A stretch of 64,000 nucleotides of DNA from an uncultured Lachnospiraceae bacterium (lineage in GTDB: Bacteria > Bacillota > Clostridia > Lachnospirales > Lachnospiraceae), in contig CAJUGD010000019.1 of NCBI GenBank assembly GCA_910586205.1, positions 6,418 to 70,417 on the forward strand. The letters are read 5' to 3'. The position numbers were made by a program, and so were the translations under genes. Under the pieces are notes generated by a model. That model saw nothing but the letters and a program-made list of their open reading frames with translations, was not told the origin of the DNA and did no database searches. Each line of letters starts with the position of its first letter. The first letter of the stretch is position 1. Positions 15,642 to 23,049 of the stretch are shown here, piece by piece.

Positions 15642-16846
15642 ACAATTCTCTGAAAATACTCATATCCGTCAGACTGATACCGCCGCACCAGCTTTTGGAT
15701 TTTCTCTGTGGAGGATAATGCTGCCTCAATAGACACATCGTGGTTAAAGGAATTCATAATGGCAGCCAGATACCGGCTCATATCTGCCTCTAAATACCAT
15801 TTGCGCTCAAGAAGCGCCGGTGGACGATAGTTTAGATTGGTTGTAATCACATAGTCAATATAACCTTTGTGATAAAACTCATCAAACTTTTCAAGCCCAT
15901 TGGTAAAAAGGCCGAAGGTACAGCAGATAATGACCTTTTTGGCCTTTCTCTCTTTCAGCTCTCTTGCAGTGTCCAGCATACTTTCCCCGGAGGAAATCAT
16001 ATCGTCAATGATCAGCACAGTCTTGTCTTCCACTGAGGAACCCAGAAATTCATGGGCCACAATGGGATTTCTGCCGTCAATGATGCGGGAATAATCACGG
16101 CGCTTATAGAACATTCCCATGTCCACGCTTAAGTTGTTGGCAAGATACACAGCCCGGTTCATGGCTCCCTCGTCCGGACTGATTACCATAAGATGATCTT
16201 TGTCAATCTTTAAAGAACGGTCATAGGCAAAAAGGGTCTTGATGAACTGATAGGTAGGCATAAAATTGTCAAAGCCGCTTAGGGGAATGGCATTTTGTAC
16301 CCTGGGATCATGAGCGTCAAAGGTAATGATATTGGAAACACCCATAGAGATAAGTTCTTCCAATGCCATGGCACAGTCTAAGGATTCCCGCTTTGAGCGT
16401 TTGTGCTGGCGTCCTTCATAGAGAAAGGGCATGATCACGTTAACCCGGTGGGCAGTGGCAGCGGAGGCGCCGATAATCCGCTTTAAATCCTGATAATGGT
16501 CATCCGGCGACATGTGGTTGGTGTAGCCGCAGACAGGATAGGAAATACTATAATTGGTCACATCTACCATAACAAACAAATCTGCGCCCCGGACCGATTC
16601 CCGGATAACAGCCTTTGCCTCACCGGAACCAAACCTGGGGCATGAGCATTTGAGAAGATAGGAATCTTTGTGATAGCCCCGGTAATTCAGATCCTTTTGT
16701 CTGCGTATCAGTTCTTCTGTGTCGTTTTTCCGAAATTCTACAATATGGCTGTTTACCTTTTGAGCTAAGCTTCTGCAGCTTTCAAGCGCTGCAATCTTCA
16801 GAGGGGCAATGGGCAAAATGTCGTTGAAAACGTAATTATTTGCCAT
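15638..16846 (-). CDS. prs: Ribose-phosphate pyrophosphokinase (divergent clostridial form)
   Basis: A 402-aa protein, about 90 residues longer than canonical PRPP synthetase. It keeps the catalytic loop region GRQHKRSKRESLDC, the FDAHDPRVQNAIP block and the PRPP-binding IIDDMISSGESM, and so should make PRPP from ribose-5-phosphate and ATP for nucleotide and His/Trp synthesis. Extra sequence lies at the N terminus and at the C terminus. The - strand start ATG at 16846 follows AAAGGAG by a good distance. It is the only - strand metabolic gene in the window and has its own promoter. Whether another, canonical prs exists elsewhere is unknown. Confidence 0.85.
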   Translation of the reverse strand: MANNYVFNDILPIAPLKIAALESCRSLAQKVNSHIVEFRKNDTEELIRRQKDLNYRGYHKDSYLLKCSCPRFGSGEAKAVIRESVRGADLFVMVDVTNYSISYPVCGYTNHMSPDDHYQDLKRIIGASAATAHRVNVIMPFLYEGRQHKRSKRESLDCAMALEELISMGVSNIITFDAHDPRVQNAIPLSGFDNFMPTYQFIKTLFAYDRSLKIDKDHLMVISPDEGAMNRAVYLANNLSVDMGMFYKRRDYSRIIDGRNPIVAHEFLGSSVEDKTVLIIDDMISSGESMLDTARELKERKAKKVIICCTFGLFTNGLEKFDEFYHKGYIDYVITTNLNYRPPALLERKWYLEADMSRYLAAIMNSFNHDVSIEAALSSTEKIQKLVRRYQSDGYEYFQRIV

Positions 16847-16894
16847 GGTGAACTCCTTTCGGATAAAGAGTTGCAAAAATACTGCACTACATTA

Positions 16895-16924
16895 CTTATA
16901 GCATTTACAAATGAGGAACGTCAA
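16895..16924 (-). promoter_or_regulatory. Predicted sigma-A promoter for prs
   Basis: On the - strand TTGACG, an 18-base spacer and TATAAG lie about 50 bases before the prs start. Confidence 0.6.
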
Positions 16925-16968
16925 TAGAAAGTGTCGCATTTTGCAAAAAAAAAACAAAATCTCATTCC

Positions 16969-16997
16969 TTTACAAAGAAGAAGAATGTTGCTATGAT
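16969..16997 (+). promoter_or_regulatory. Predicted sigma-A promoter for the DUF512 gene and der
   Basis: TTTACA (16969-16974), 17 bases, TATGAT (16992-16997). It is back-to-back with the prs promoter about 45 bases away, leaving a leader of about 105 bases in which I see no clear structure. Confidence 0.6.
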
Positions 16998-17108
16998 GAA
17001 TATCAGGAAGGGCAGAGAGAGCGTGTATCGGATGGAAGGCAATTTTAGGAAACGCTCTGGCGCCGGAAATGATCGAAGCTTTAGGCAGAACAGGAGAGGA
17101 AGGACAGA

Positions 17109-18488
17109 ATGGAGAGACAGGGACATAAAATCAGGGCCATAGAGCCCGGTTCCATAGCAGAGGAGCTGGAGTTGGAGCCAGGAGACGTGCTTTTGGAAAT
17201 CAACGGAAACCCGATTCAGGATGTTTTTGATTACAAGTATTATGAGGACAGTGAAAATATGGTGATGCTGGTTGAAAAGGCCGACAAAGAGCTGTGGGAG
17301 TTAGAGACCTGGCATGATTATGAGGATCTGGGGATTGTTTTTGAAAATAGCCTGATGAGTGATTATAAGTCCTGCTGCAACAAATGTATTTTCTGTTTTA
17401 TTGACCAGATGCCGCCGGGTATGAGAGAGACCCTTTATTTTAAGGATGATGATTCCAGGCTCTCCTTTCTTCAGGGCAATTATATTACTTTGACCAATAT
17501 GAAAGATGAGGATATAGAACGGATTATCCGGTTTCACTTAGCGCCCATTAACATTTCCGTCCATACAACCAATCCCGAGCTGCGCTGCAGGATGCTCCAC
17601 AACCGTTTTGCCGGGGAGGCGTTAAAGAAGATAGATCTTCTTTATGAGGCCCAGGTGCCCATGAACGGACAGATCGTGCTGTGCCGGGAATTTAACGATG
17701 GGGCGGAGCTGGAGCGAACCATTCATGACTTAAGGAAATATCTGCCTTATATGGAAAGCGTGTCCGTGGTTCCGGTGGGTCTTTCTAAGTTTCGAGACGG
17801 GTTAGAACCGCTAAAGCCTTTTGATAAGGAGTCTGCAGAAGCTGCTTTGGAAATTATTGAGCGGCATCAGAGAGAAATTTTTCAAGAGCATGGGACCCAT
17901 TTTATCCATGCCAGCGATGAATTTTATATTCTGGCAGGCAGGGAACTTCCGGATGAGGAGCGCTATGACGGGTATCCTCAGCTTGAGAACGGGGTGGGAA
18001 TGCTGCGTCTTTTAGATCGGGAGGTGACAGATGCCCTGACAGAGCTGTCAGAGGAAGATCTGTTCATAGAGCATGAGACAATATCCATTGCCACGGGCCT
18101 GCTTGCCTATCCTTATTTAAAAAAGCAGGTAGAAAAGATTACCCGGCAGTTTCCCCAAAAAAAGGTTCATGTGTATGCTGTCCGCAATGAATTTTTCGGG
18201 GAGATGATTACCGTGGCAGGGCTTTTGACCGGACAGGATCTTATAAGGCAGCTTCAAGGAAAAGAGCTGGGACAGCGTCTTTTGCTTCCGTGCTGTATGT
18301 TTAGAAGCGGAGAGGAGGTGTTTTTAGACGATATTACCCGAAGGCAGGCAGAAAACACTTTACAAGTTCCGGTAAATATTGTAAAATCAGGCGGTCAGGA
18401 TTTGGTGTACGGGATTTTAGGACTGGAAGAACCAGAAGACGGGATGGAAGGCTCTGCTTTTTATGAAGGGTATGAGCTTCGGGAGTAA
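17109..18488 (+). CDS. DUF512 protein: PDZ-like domain plus radical-SAM-like Fe-S domain
   Basis: A 459-aa protein. Residues 1-60 look like a PDZ-type domain (IRAIEPGSIAEELELEPGD). At about residues 91-98 the motif C-x3-C-x2-C (CCNKCIFC) fits a [4Fe-4S] radical-SAM cluster. The C-terminal DUF512 region includes ISVHTTNPELR and the late PCCMFR with another Cys pair. The family is widespread in clostridia and cyanobacteria with no established reaction. Gene order DUF512-der is conserved in clostridia, which hints at a role connected to ribosome or RNA biology, but that is inference. ATG 17109 follows AGGAGAGGA. Confidence 0.85.
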   Translation: MERQGHKIRAIEPGSIAEELELEPGDVLLEINGNPIQDVFDYKYYEDSENMVMLVEKADKELWELETWHDYEDLGIVFENSLMSDYKSCCNKCIFCFIDQMPPGMRETLYFKDDDSRLSFLQGNYITLTNMKDEDIERIIRFHLAPINISVHTTNPELRCRMLHNRFAGEALKKIDLLYEAQVPMNGQIVLCREFNDGAELERTIHDLRKYLPYMESVSVVPVGLSKFRDGLEPLKPFDKESAEAALEIIERHQREIFQEHGTHFIHASDEFYILAGRELPDEERYDGYPQLENGVGMLRLLDREVTDALTELSEEDLFIEHETISIATGLLAYPYLKKQVEKITRQFPQKKVHVYAVRNEFFGEMITVAGLLTGQDLIRQLQGKELGQRLLLPCCMFRSGEEVFLDDITRRQAENTLQVPVNIVKSGGQDLVYGILGLEEPEDGMEGSAFYEGYELRE

Positions 18489-18574
18489 GAAGCTGTCCAA
18501 AATTACTGATGCAGGCTGCACAGGATTTTTCGGGCATTTCCTAAAGGCTGCAGACAGGCAGAAGGAGAAAATAT

Positions 18575-19903
18575 ATGAGTAAACCAATAGTTGCGATTGT
18601 GGGACGACCTAACGTGGGAAAGTCCACCTTGTTCAATGCACTGGCAGGGGGGACTATTTCCATTGTAAAGGATACCCCCGGAGTCACCAGGGATCGGATC
18701 TATGCGGACTGTACCTGGCTGGATATGAATTTTACCCTGATCGACACAGGAGGCATTGAGCCGGACAGCAAGGATATTATTCTGTCTCAGATGAGAGAGC
18801 AGGCACAGATTGCCATTGATACAGCAGATGTGATTGTATTGATTGTGGATGTGCGGCAGGGGCTGGTAGATTCAGACTCCAAGGTGGCGGATATGCTGCG
18901 GCGGTCTAAAAAGCCTGTGGTTCTGGCCGTAAACAAGGTAGACAGTTTCCAAAAGTTTGGAAACGATGTATATGAGTTTTATAATCTGGGTATCGGAGAG
19001 CCTGTCCCTGTGTCTGCGGCGTCCAGGTTAGGATTAGGGGAGCTGCTGGAACAGGTGACCGGACATTTCCGGGCAGAACAGCTTGAGGAGACAGAGGACG
19101 ACCGTCCCAGGGTAGCGGTTGTAGGAAAGCCCAATGTGGGGAAATCCTCGATTATCAATAAGCTTATCGGGGCCAACCGGGTAATTGTGTCCGATATTGC
19201 GGGAACAACACGGGATGCAGTGGACACAGAAGTGGTTCATGACGGCACGGAATACGTATTGATCGATACGGCAGGTCTTCGCAGGAAAAGCAAAATTAAA
19301 GAAGATTTAGAGCGCTACAGCATTATCCGGACTGTATCAGCAGTGGAGCGGGCAGATGTGGTGGTGCTTGTCATTGATGCAGTGGAAGGCGTGACAGAGC
19401 AGGATGCCAAGATCGCCGGGATTGCTCATGACCGGGGCAAGGGAATCATCATTGCCGTGAACAAATGGGATGCCATTGAAAAGACGGATAAGACCATTTA
19501 TGAATATACAAAGAAGATTCAGGACACCTTGTCCTTTATCCAGTATGCGGAGATGATTTTTATTTCAGCCGTTACGGGACAGCGTCTGACAAAGCTGTTT
19601 GAGCTGATTGACGTGGTAAGACAGAATCAGAACATGCGTGTGGCTACAGGAGTGCTGAATGAGATTATGGCAGAGGCAGTGGCGCTGCAGCAGCCGCCGT
19701 CAGATAAAGGCAAGCGCCTGAAGCTGTTTTATATGACCCAGGTAGCAGTAAAGCCTCCTACCTTTGTGGTGTTTGTCAATGATAAAGAGTTAATGCATTT
19801 TTCTTATGTACGGTATCTGGAAAATAAGATTCGGGACACTTTTGGATTTAAAGGGACTTCCCTGAAATTTTTGATTCGGGAGAGATCCGGAAAGGAGCAG
19901 TAA
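18575..19903 (+). CDS. der: Ribosome-associated GTPase Der (EngA)
   Basis: A 442-aa protein with two tandem GTPase domains: GRPNVGKST at 10-18 and GKPNVGKSS near 183-191, each followed by DTGG or DTAG and NKVD or NKWD motifs, and a C-terminal KH-like domain from about 350. The double G domain defines Der, an essential 50S assembly factor. AAGGAGAAAATAT precedes ATG 18575. Its stop TAA shares one base with the plsY start. Confidence 0.97.
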   Translation: MSKPIVAIVGRPNVGKSTLFNALAGGTISIVKDTPGVTRDRIYADCTWLDMNFTLIDTGGIEPDSKDIILSQMREQAQIAIDTADVIVLIVDVRQGLVDSDSKVADMLRRSKKPVVLAVNKVDSFQKFGNDVYEFYNLGIGEPVPVSAASRLGLGELLEQVTGHFRAEQLEETEDDRPRVAVVGKPNVGKSSIINKLIGANRVIVSDIAGTTRDAVDTEVVHDGTEYVLIDTAGLRRKSKIKEDLERYSIIRTVSAVERADVVVLVIDAVEGVTEQDAKIAGIAHDRGKGIIIAVNKWDAIEKTDKTIYEYTKKIQDTLSFIQYAEMIFISAVTGQRLTKLFELIDVVRQNQNMRVATGVLNEIMAEAVALQQPPSDKGKRLKLFYMTQVAVKPPTFVVFVNDKELMHFSYVRYLENKIRDTFGFKGTSLKFLIRERSGKEQ

Positions 19904-20538
19904 TGGAGCGGGTGATTTGTCTTGTTATGGGGTATGTGTTTGGATTGTTTCAGACAGGCTATTTGTACAGCAAAGCTCACAATATGGATATCCGCAAGTA
20001 TGGAAGCGGGAATTCGGGCAGTACCAATGTGCTGCGGGTAATGGGAAAGAAGGCCGCGCTTATTGTGTTTACCGGGGATGTGTCAAAGATGATTCTGGCT
20101 TGTCTTTTGACCCGGTATTTATATCGGGAACAGCCGGGCATGATGTATGTGTATCTTCTCTATACGGGCTTTGGCGTGGTTTTAGGGCATAATTTTCCTT
20201 TCTATATGGGATTTAAGGGGGGCAAGGGAATCGCGGCCTCAGCCGGCCTTTTTGCGGCCTTAGACTGGCGGATTATGCTGGTGTGCCTGGTTGTGTTTGT
20301 ACTTGTGGTGGCAGCTACCCGCTATGTGTCCTTGGGTTCTATTCTGGTGATGCTGGTGTTTCTTGCCGGGATGATATTCTTTGGCATAAAAGGGGACTAT
20401 GGGGTGGATCAAAAGGCATTGCCGGAATTTTTCGCTATGGTCTCGGTTATCACCCTGATGGCTGTCTGGAGGCATCGCAGCAACATTAAAAGGCTGTTGA
20501 CCGGTACGGAGAATAAGCTGGGGGCTAAGAAGGCATAG
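19903..20538 (+). CDS. plsY: Glycerol-3-phosphate acyltransferase PlsY
   Basis: A 211-aa membrane protein with about five transmembrane helices. It transfers the acyl group from acyl-phosphate to glycerol-3-phosphate, the first step of phospholipid synthesis. Signature loops are GSGNSGSTNVLR near 36-47, GHNFPFYMGFKGGKGIA near 93-109 and the C-terminal RHRSNIKRLL. The start overlaps the der stop by one base. It is followed by gpsA, which makes its substrate, a logical pairing. Confidence 0.95.
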   Translation: MERVICLVMGYVFGLFQTGYLYSKAHNMDIRKYGSGNSGSTNVLRVMGKKAALIVFTGDVSKMILACLLTRYLYREQPGMMYVYLLYTGFGVVLGHNFPFYMGFKGGKGIAASAGLFAALDWRIMLVCLVVFVLVVAATRYVSLGSILVMLVFLAGMIFFGIKGDYGVDQKALPEFFAMVSVITLMAVWRHRSNIKRLLTGTENKLGAKKA

Positions 20539-20560
20539 AGAAGGAAAGGATGTGCAATTT

Positions 20561-21571
20561 ATGGCTCATATTGGAGTTATCGGCGCAGGAAGCTGGGGAA
20601 TTGCTCTGGCTTCTTTGTTGTATCATCAGGGCAATTCGGTTGCCGTGTGGTCAGCTATTGAAACAGAGATTGAAATGCTGAGCCGTACCCGAAGACTTGG
20701 CACACTGCCAGGACTAAAACTGCCGGAGGATATGACATTTACAGCAGATCTGGAAAAAGCCATGAAAGGAAAGGAGCTGTTGGTGCTGGCAGTCCCTTCC
20801 ATTTATGTGAGGCAGACAGCCAAAAGGATGTGCAGTTTTTGTAAAGAAGGACAGATCCTGGTCAACGTAGCAAAGGGAATTGAGGACAAAAGCCTAATGA
20901 CCCTTTCCTCGGTGATTGAGGAGGAGCTGCCCATGGCAGAAGTAACCGTTTTATCAGGGCCAAGCCATGCAGAGGAGGTAAGCCGCGGGCTTCCTACTAC
21001 CTGTGTGGCAGGGGCAAAGAGACGAGAAACTGCAGAGTTTGTTCAGGAATGTTTTATGAGTCCAGTCTTCAGGGTTTATACCAGCCCGGATGTGCTGGGA
21101 ATTGAAATAGGAGGAGCCCTTAAAAATGTTATTGCCCTGGCAGCGGGGATTGCCGACGGGCTGGGATACGGAGACAACACCAAAGCAGCCCTGATTACTA
21201 GGGGAATCTATGAGATCACCCGTTTGGGAATGGCCATGGGAGGAAGGCAGGAAACCTTTGGCGGGCTTTCAGGAATCGGGGATCTGATTGTTACCTGTGC
21301 CAGTATGCACAGCCGAAACCGCCGGGCGGGAATTCTGATTGGGAAAGGCTATTCCGCCAAAAAAGCCATGGATGAAGTCAGGATGGTGGTGGAAGGCGTA
21401 TACTCCGCTAAGGCAGGGCTTGCCCTGGCGGAAAAATATCAGGTATCAGCGCCCATTATCCGGGAAGTGAATCAGATCCTGTTTGAAGGAAAGCCTGCCC
21501 TGGCTGCAGTAAATGATCTGATGCTGCGGGATAAGACAGAGGAAAGCTTTGGGATGGGGTGGGGAGATTAA
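20561..21571 (+). CDS. gpsA: NAD(P)H-dependent glycerol-3-phosphate dehydrogenase
   Basis: A 336-aa cytoplasmic enzyme reducing dihydroxyacetone phosphate to sn-glycerol-3-phosphate. It has the Rossmann GAGSWGIALA at residues 7-16, the conserved LSGPSHAEEV, the catalytic-Lys region GGALKNVIALAAG, and GGLSGIGDLIVTC. ATG 20561 was chosen because AAGGAAAGGA lies ten bases upstream; an in-frame GTG at 20552 is too close to it. With plsY it supplies lipid synthesis, and possibly glycerol phosphate for the polysaccharide genes downstream. A strong hairpin terminator follows. Confidence 0.95.
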   Translation: MAHIGVIGAGSWGIALASLLYHQGNSVAVWSAIETEIEMLSRTRRLGTLPGLKLPEDMTFTADLEKAMKGKELLVLAVPSIYVRQTAKRMCSFCKEGQILVNVAKGIEDKSLMTLSSVIEEELPMAEVTVLSGPSHAEEVSRGLPTTCVAGAKRRETAEFVQECFMSPVFRVYTSPDVLGIEIGGALKNVIALAAGIADGLGYGDNTKAALITRGIYEITRLGMAMGGRQETFGGLSGIGDLIVTCASMHSRNRRAGILIGKGYSAKKAMDEVRMVVEGVYSAKAGLALAEKYQVSAPIIREVNQILFEGKPALAAVNDLMLRDKTEESFGMGWGD

Positions 21572-21597
21572 AAATCATGTATTAAGGTGTTAAAATA

Positions 21598-21646
21598 GCT
21601 GCGGCAATCCGGGGTTTCCGAATTGCTGCAGCTTATTTTTCTTTTT
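21598..21646. terminator. Bidirectional terminator between gpsA and the XRE gene
   Basis: GCTGCGGCAATCCGG and the facing CCGAATTGCTGCAGC pair over 15 positions with two wobble pairs and a five-base loop. TTATTTTTCTTTTT follows on the + strand, and TATTTTAA follows on the - strand just past the XRE stop. Confidence 0.88.
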
Positions 21647-21965
21647 GTTCTTCCAGCAGCCGCTGGATATATCCATATAAATATTTTTTGTTTTCATCAG
21701 TCAATGATAAAAATAACCTGGTAATCTCCACATCCAAAGGATCCGAGTCATCTTCAAAGATTGGTTCAGCCCCGGTTTTGATCCATTCCGGCCGGATGTG
21801 AAAGGTACGGCAGATATCAGAAAGAACCCGTTCAGTAAGCCCGATACGTCCGGTTTCAATATTTCCTAAGTTGGAGCGGGACAGGTTAATTTTATTGGAA
21901 AATTCTTCAAGAGTCATATTCAGTATTTTTTTTCTTAATTGTCGGATGCGTTCATATGGTTCCAT
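21633..21965 (-). CDS. XRE-family transcriptional regulator, candidate repressor of the polysaccharide operon
   Basis: A 110-aa protein. Residues 7-62 are a lambda-repressor-like helix-turn-helix (MTLEEFSNKINLSRSNLGNI), and the tail from 80 (DVEITRLFLSLTDENKKYLYGYIQRLLEEQ) is probably a dimerisation helix pair. It is divergent from the polysaccharide operon and from a 51-aa protein whose C-terminal half resembles this tail (LTxENKKY, LL, Q in both). That arrangement recalls SinR and SinI of Bacillus, in which a small protein shares the multimerisation helices. Regulation of the adjacent operon is inferred from position. Confidence 0.85.
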   Translation of the reverse strand: MEPYERIRQLRKKILNMTLEEFSNKINLSRSNLGNIETGRIGLTERVLSDICRTFHIRPEWIKTGAEPIFEDDSDPLDVEITRLFLSLTDENKKYLYGYIQRLLEEQKEK

Positions 21966-22005
21966 GAAATAACCTCGCTTTTTGTCTTTCTATATTTCCA
22001 AAATA

Positions 22006-22034
22006 ATTATATCATACAAAAAAATGCTTGTAAA
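22006..22034 (-). promoter_or_regulatory. Predicted promoter of the XRE regulator
   Basis: On the - strand TTTACA, a 17-base spacer and perfect TATAAT, about 40 bases before the regulator's ATG. Its -35 lies only 24 bases from the opposite -35 of the operon promoter, so one bound repressor could affect both. Confidence 0.75.
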
Positions 22035-22057
22035 GAGAAAAACGCAGCACAAAAATC

Positions 22058-22086
22058 TTGACAAAAGAAAAATAAAGAACTATAAT
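22058..22086 (+). promoter_or_regulatory. Perfect-consensus sigma-A promoter of the polysaccharide operon
   Basis: TTGACA (22058-22063), exactly 17 bases and TATAAT (22081-22086). With no further strong promoter seen up to 38998, this is the likely start of the 17-kb transcript. A promoter this strong would be expected to need repression. Confidence 0.85.
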
Positions 22087-22116
22087 GATTGTTACAAGAA
22101 GAAAGGGGTGGAAGAA

Positions 22117-22272
22117 ATGAAAAACGGCATAGCAGAAATTAAAGAAATCAAGGACATCAGTGCAGGTTTGACAAGAGAAAACAAAAAGTACGTGATTGCA
22201 GTTGCCAATGCTTTGCTTTTCTCACAAAACAAAAAGGAGCCACTCTGTAAGCCGCCGAAGCAGACCGCATGA
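22117..22272 (+). CDS. 51-aa protein resembling the tail of the XRE regulator (possible anti-repressor)
   Basis: ATG 22117 follows AAAGGGGTGGAA at good spacing, 30 bases after the promoter. The protein contains EIKDISAGLTRENKKYVIAVANALLFSQ, which lines up with the regulator's EITRLFLSLTDENKKYLYGYIQRLLEEQ. It lacks any DNA-binding domain. By analogy with SinI, it might pair with the regulator and inactivate it; this is inference from a short match. It is not from the longer frame starting at 21982, because that would begin upstream of the promoter. Confidence 0.6.
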   Translation: MKNGIAEIKEIKDISAGLTRENKKYVIAVANALLFSQNKKEPLCKPPKQTA

Positions 22273-22367
22273 AACAGGTATTTGGGGAATTTGAACAGCA
22301 ATATACAGGGGTGTGCCTGTAAAATCAATGAGTAAAAGAGGGGGCCCCCTAAAAGCAAGGAGGAGCT
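22273..22367 (+). other. Leader between the small protein and loaP
   Basis: It holds a hairpin TACAGG-6-CCTGTA (22304-22321) and a self-complementary GGGGGCCCCC (22340-22349), then AAGGAGG before loaP. LoaP proteins are known to recognise hairpins in the leader of the operons they serve, so this is the first place to look for its target; no known consensus was matched. Confidence 0.4.
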
Positions 22368-23009
22368 ATGTTGTGGTATCTGCTGCGGACCTGGCATGGA
22401 AGAGAAGAAGATTTAGCAGGTGAGATACGGCGGACTGTCCCGCCGTATCTGTACAAAGAGGTGTTTGTGATTTGTAATCAGCGGATCTGGAGACGGCAGG
22501 GAAGGAGTATCGTTCGTCTGGAACCGCTGTTCAAGGGATGCGTGTTTCTTACATGTGAAAAGACAGAACCTTTGTTTCGTCGTTTAGAACAGGTTCCGGC
22601 CATATCAAGGCTGATAGCCACAGGTTCTCTGTCTGTATTTCCCTTAAGAGAGGAAGATGCAAGATTTTTAGATCAGATCTCCGGGAAAGATCATGTGATC
22701 CGTCTGTCTCATGTGCTTCATGAGGAGGGAAAGGAAGACGGTCCATGCATTTATAAAATCTCCGGTCCCTTGGAGGACTGTCTGGACTATGTGGAGAAAT
22801 TTCAGTTTGGCAAACGTTTTGTAAAGCTTTCGAAAAGGCTATGGGGGGAAGACCTTGCAATTTACCTGGGGATTCTTTTAAAGGAAGACCTTGCCCGGAA
22901 AATACTGTATGAAAATATAACCGTTTCCGTGGAAATGGCGGAGCGTTACGCGCTAATGAAAATCCAAAAGGACAGCAAGGGAAAATGGATAAAGTACAGA
23001 ATTTCATAG
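22368..23009 (+). CDS. loaP: LoaP-type transcription antiterminator (NusG family)
   Basis: A 213-aa protein. The start WYLLRTWHGREEDLAGEIRR and LEPLFKGCVFLTCE follow the NusG N-terminal domain, which binds RNA polymerase. A KOW-like segment lies near residues 140-180 (SGPLEDCLDYVEKFQFGKRFVKLSKRLWG, shown in parts). About 35 extra residues follow. Specialised NusG paralogues called LoaP are known to drive processive antitermination in long polysaccharide and antibiotic operons of Firmicutes. Its position as second gene of a 17-kb glycan operon fits this role exactly. RfaH is the Gram-negative counterpart and a less likely label. Confidence 0.8.
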   Translation: MLWYLLRTWHGREEDLAGEIRRTVPPYLYKEVFVICNQRIWRRQGRSIVRLEPLFKGCVFLTCEKTEPLFRRLEQVPAISRLIATGSLSVFPLREEDARFLDQISGKDHVIRLSHVLHEEGKEDGPCIYKISGPLEDCLDYVEKFQFGKRFVKLSKRLWGEDLAIYLGILLKEDLARKILYENITVSVEMAERYALMKIQKDSKGKWIKYRIS

Positions 23010-23049
23010 GTTTTATCCTTTGCAGAAGGAGAGTACAAAAAGACAGATT

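Noticed and set aside
21982..22116. Longer version of the 51-aa protein from 21982
   Set aside because: It would begin upstream of the promoter and in the opposite promoter region; the ribosome site fits ATG 22117.
21598..23009. Toxin-antitoxin pair formed by the XRE protein and the 51-aa protein
   Set aside because: The genes are divergent rather than overlapping in one operon, and the small protein resembles the regulator's tail rather than a toxin.
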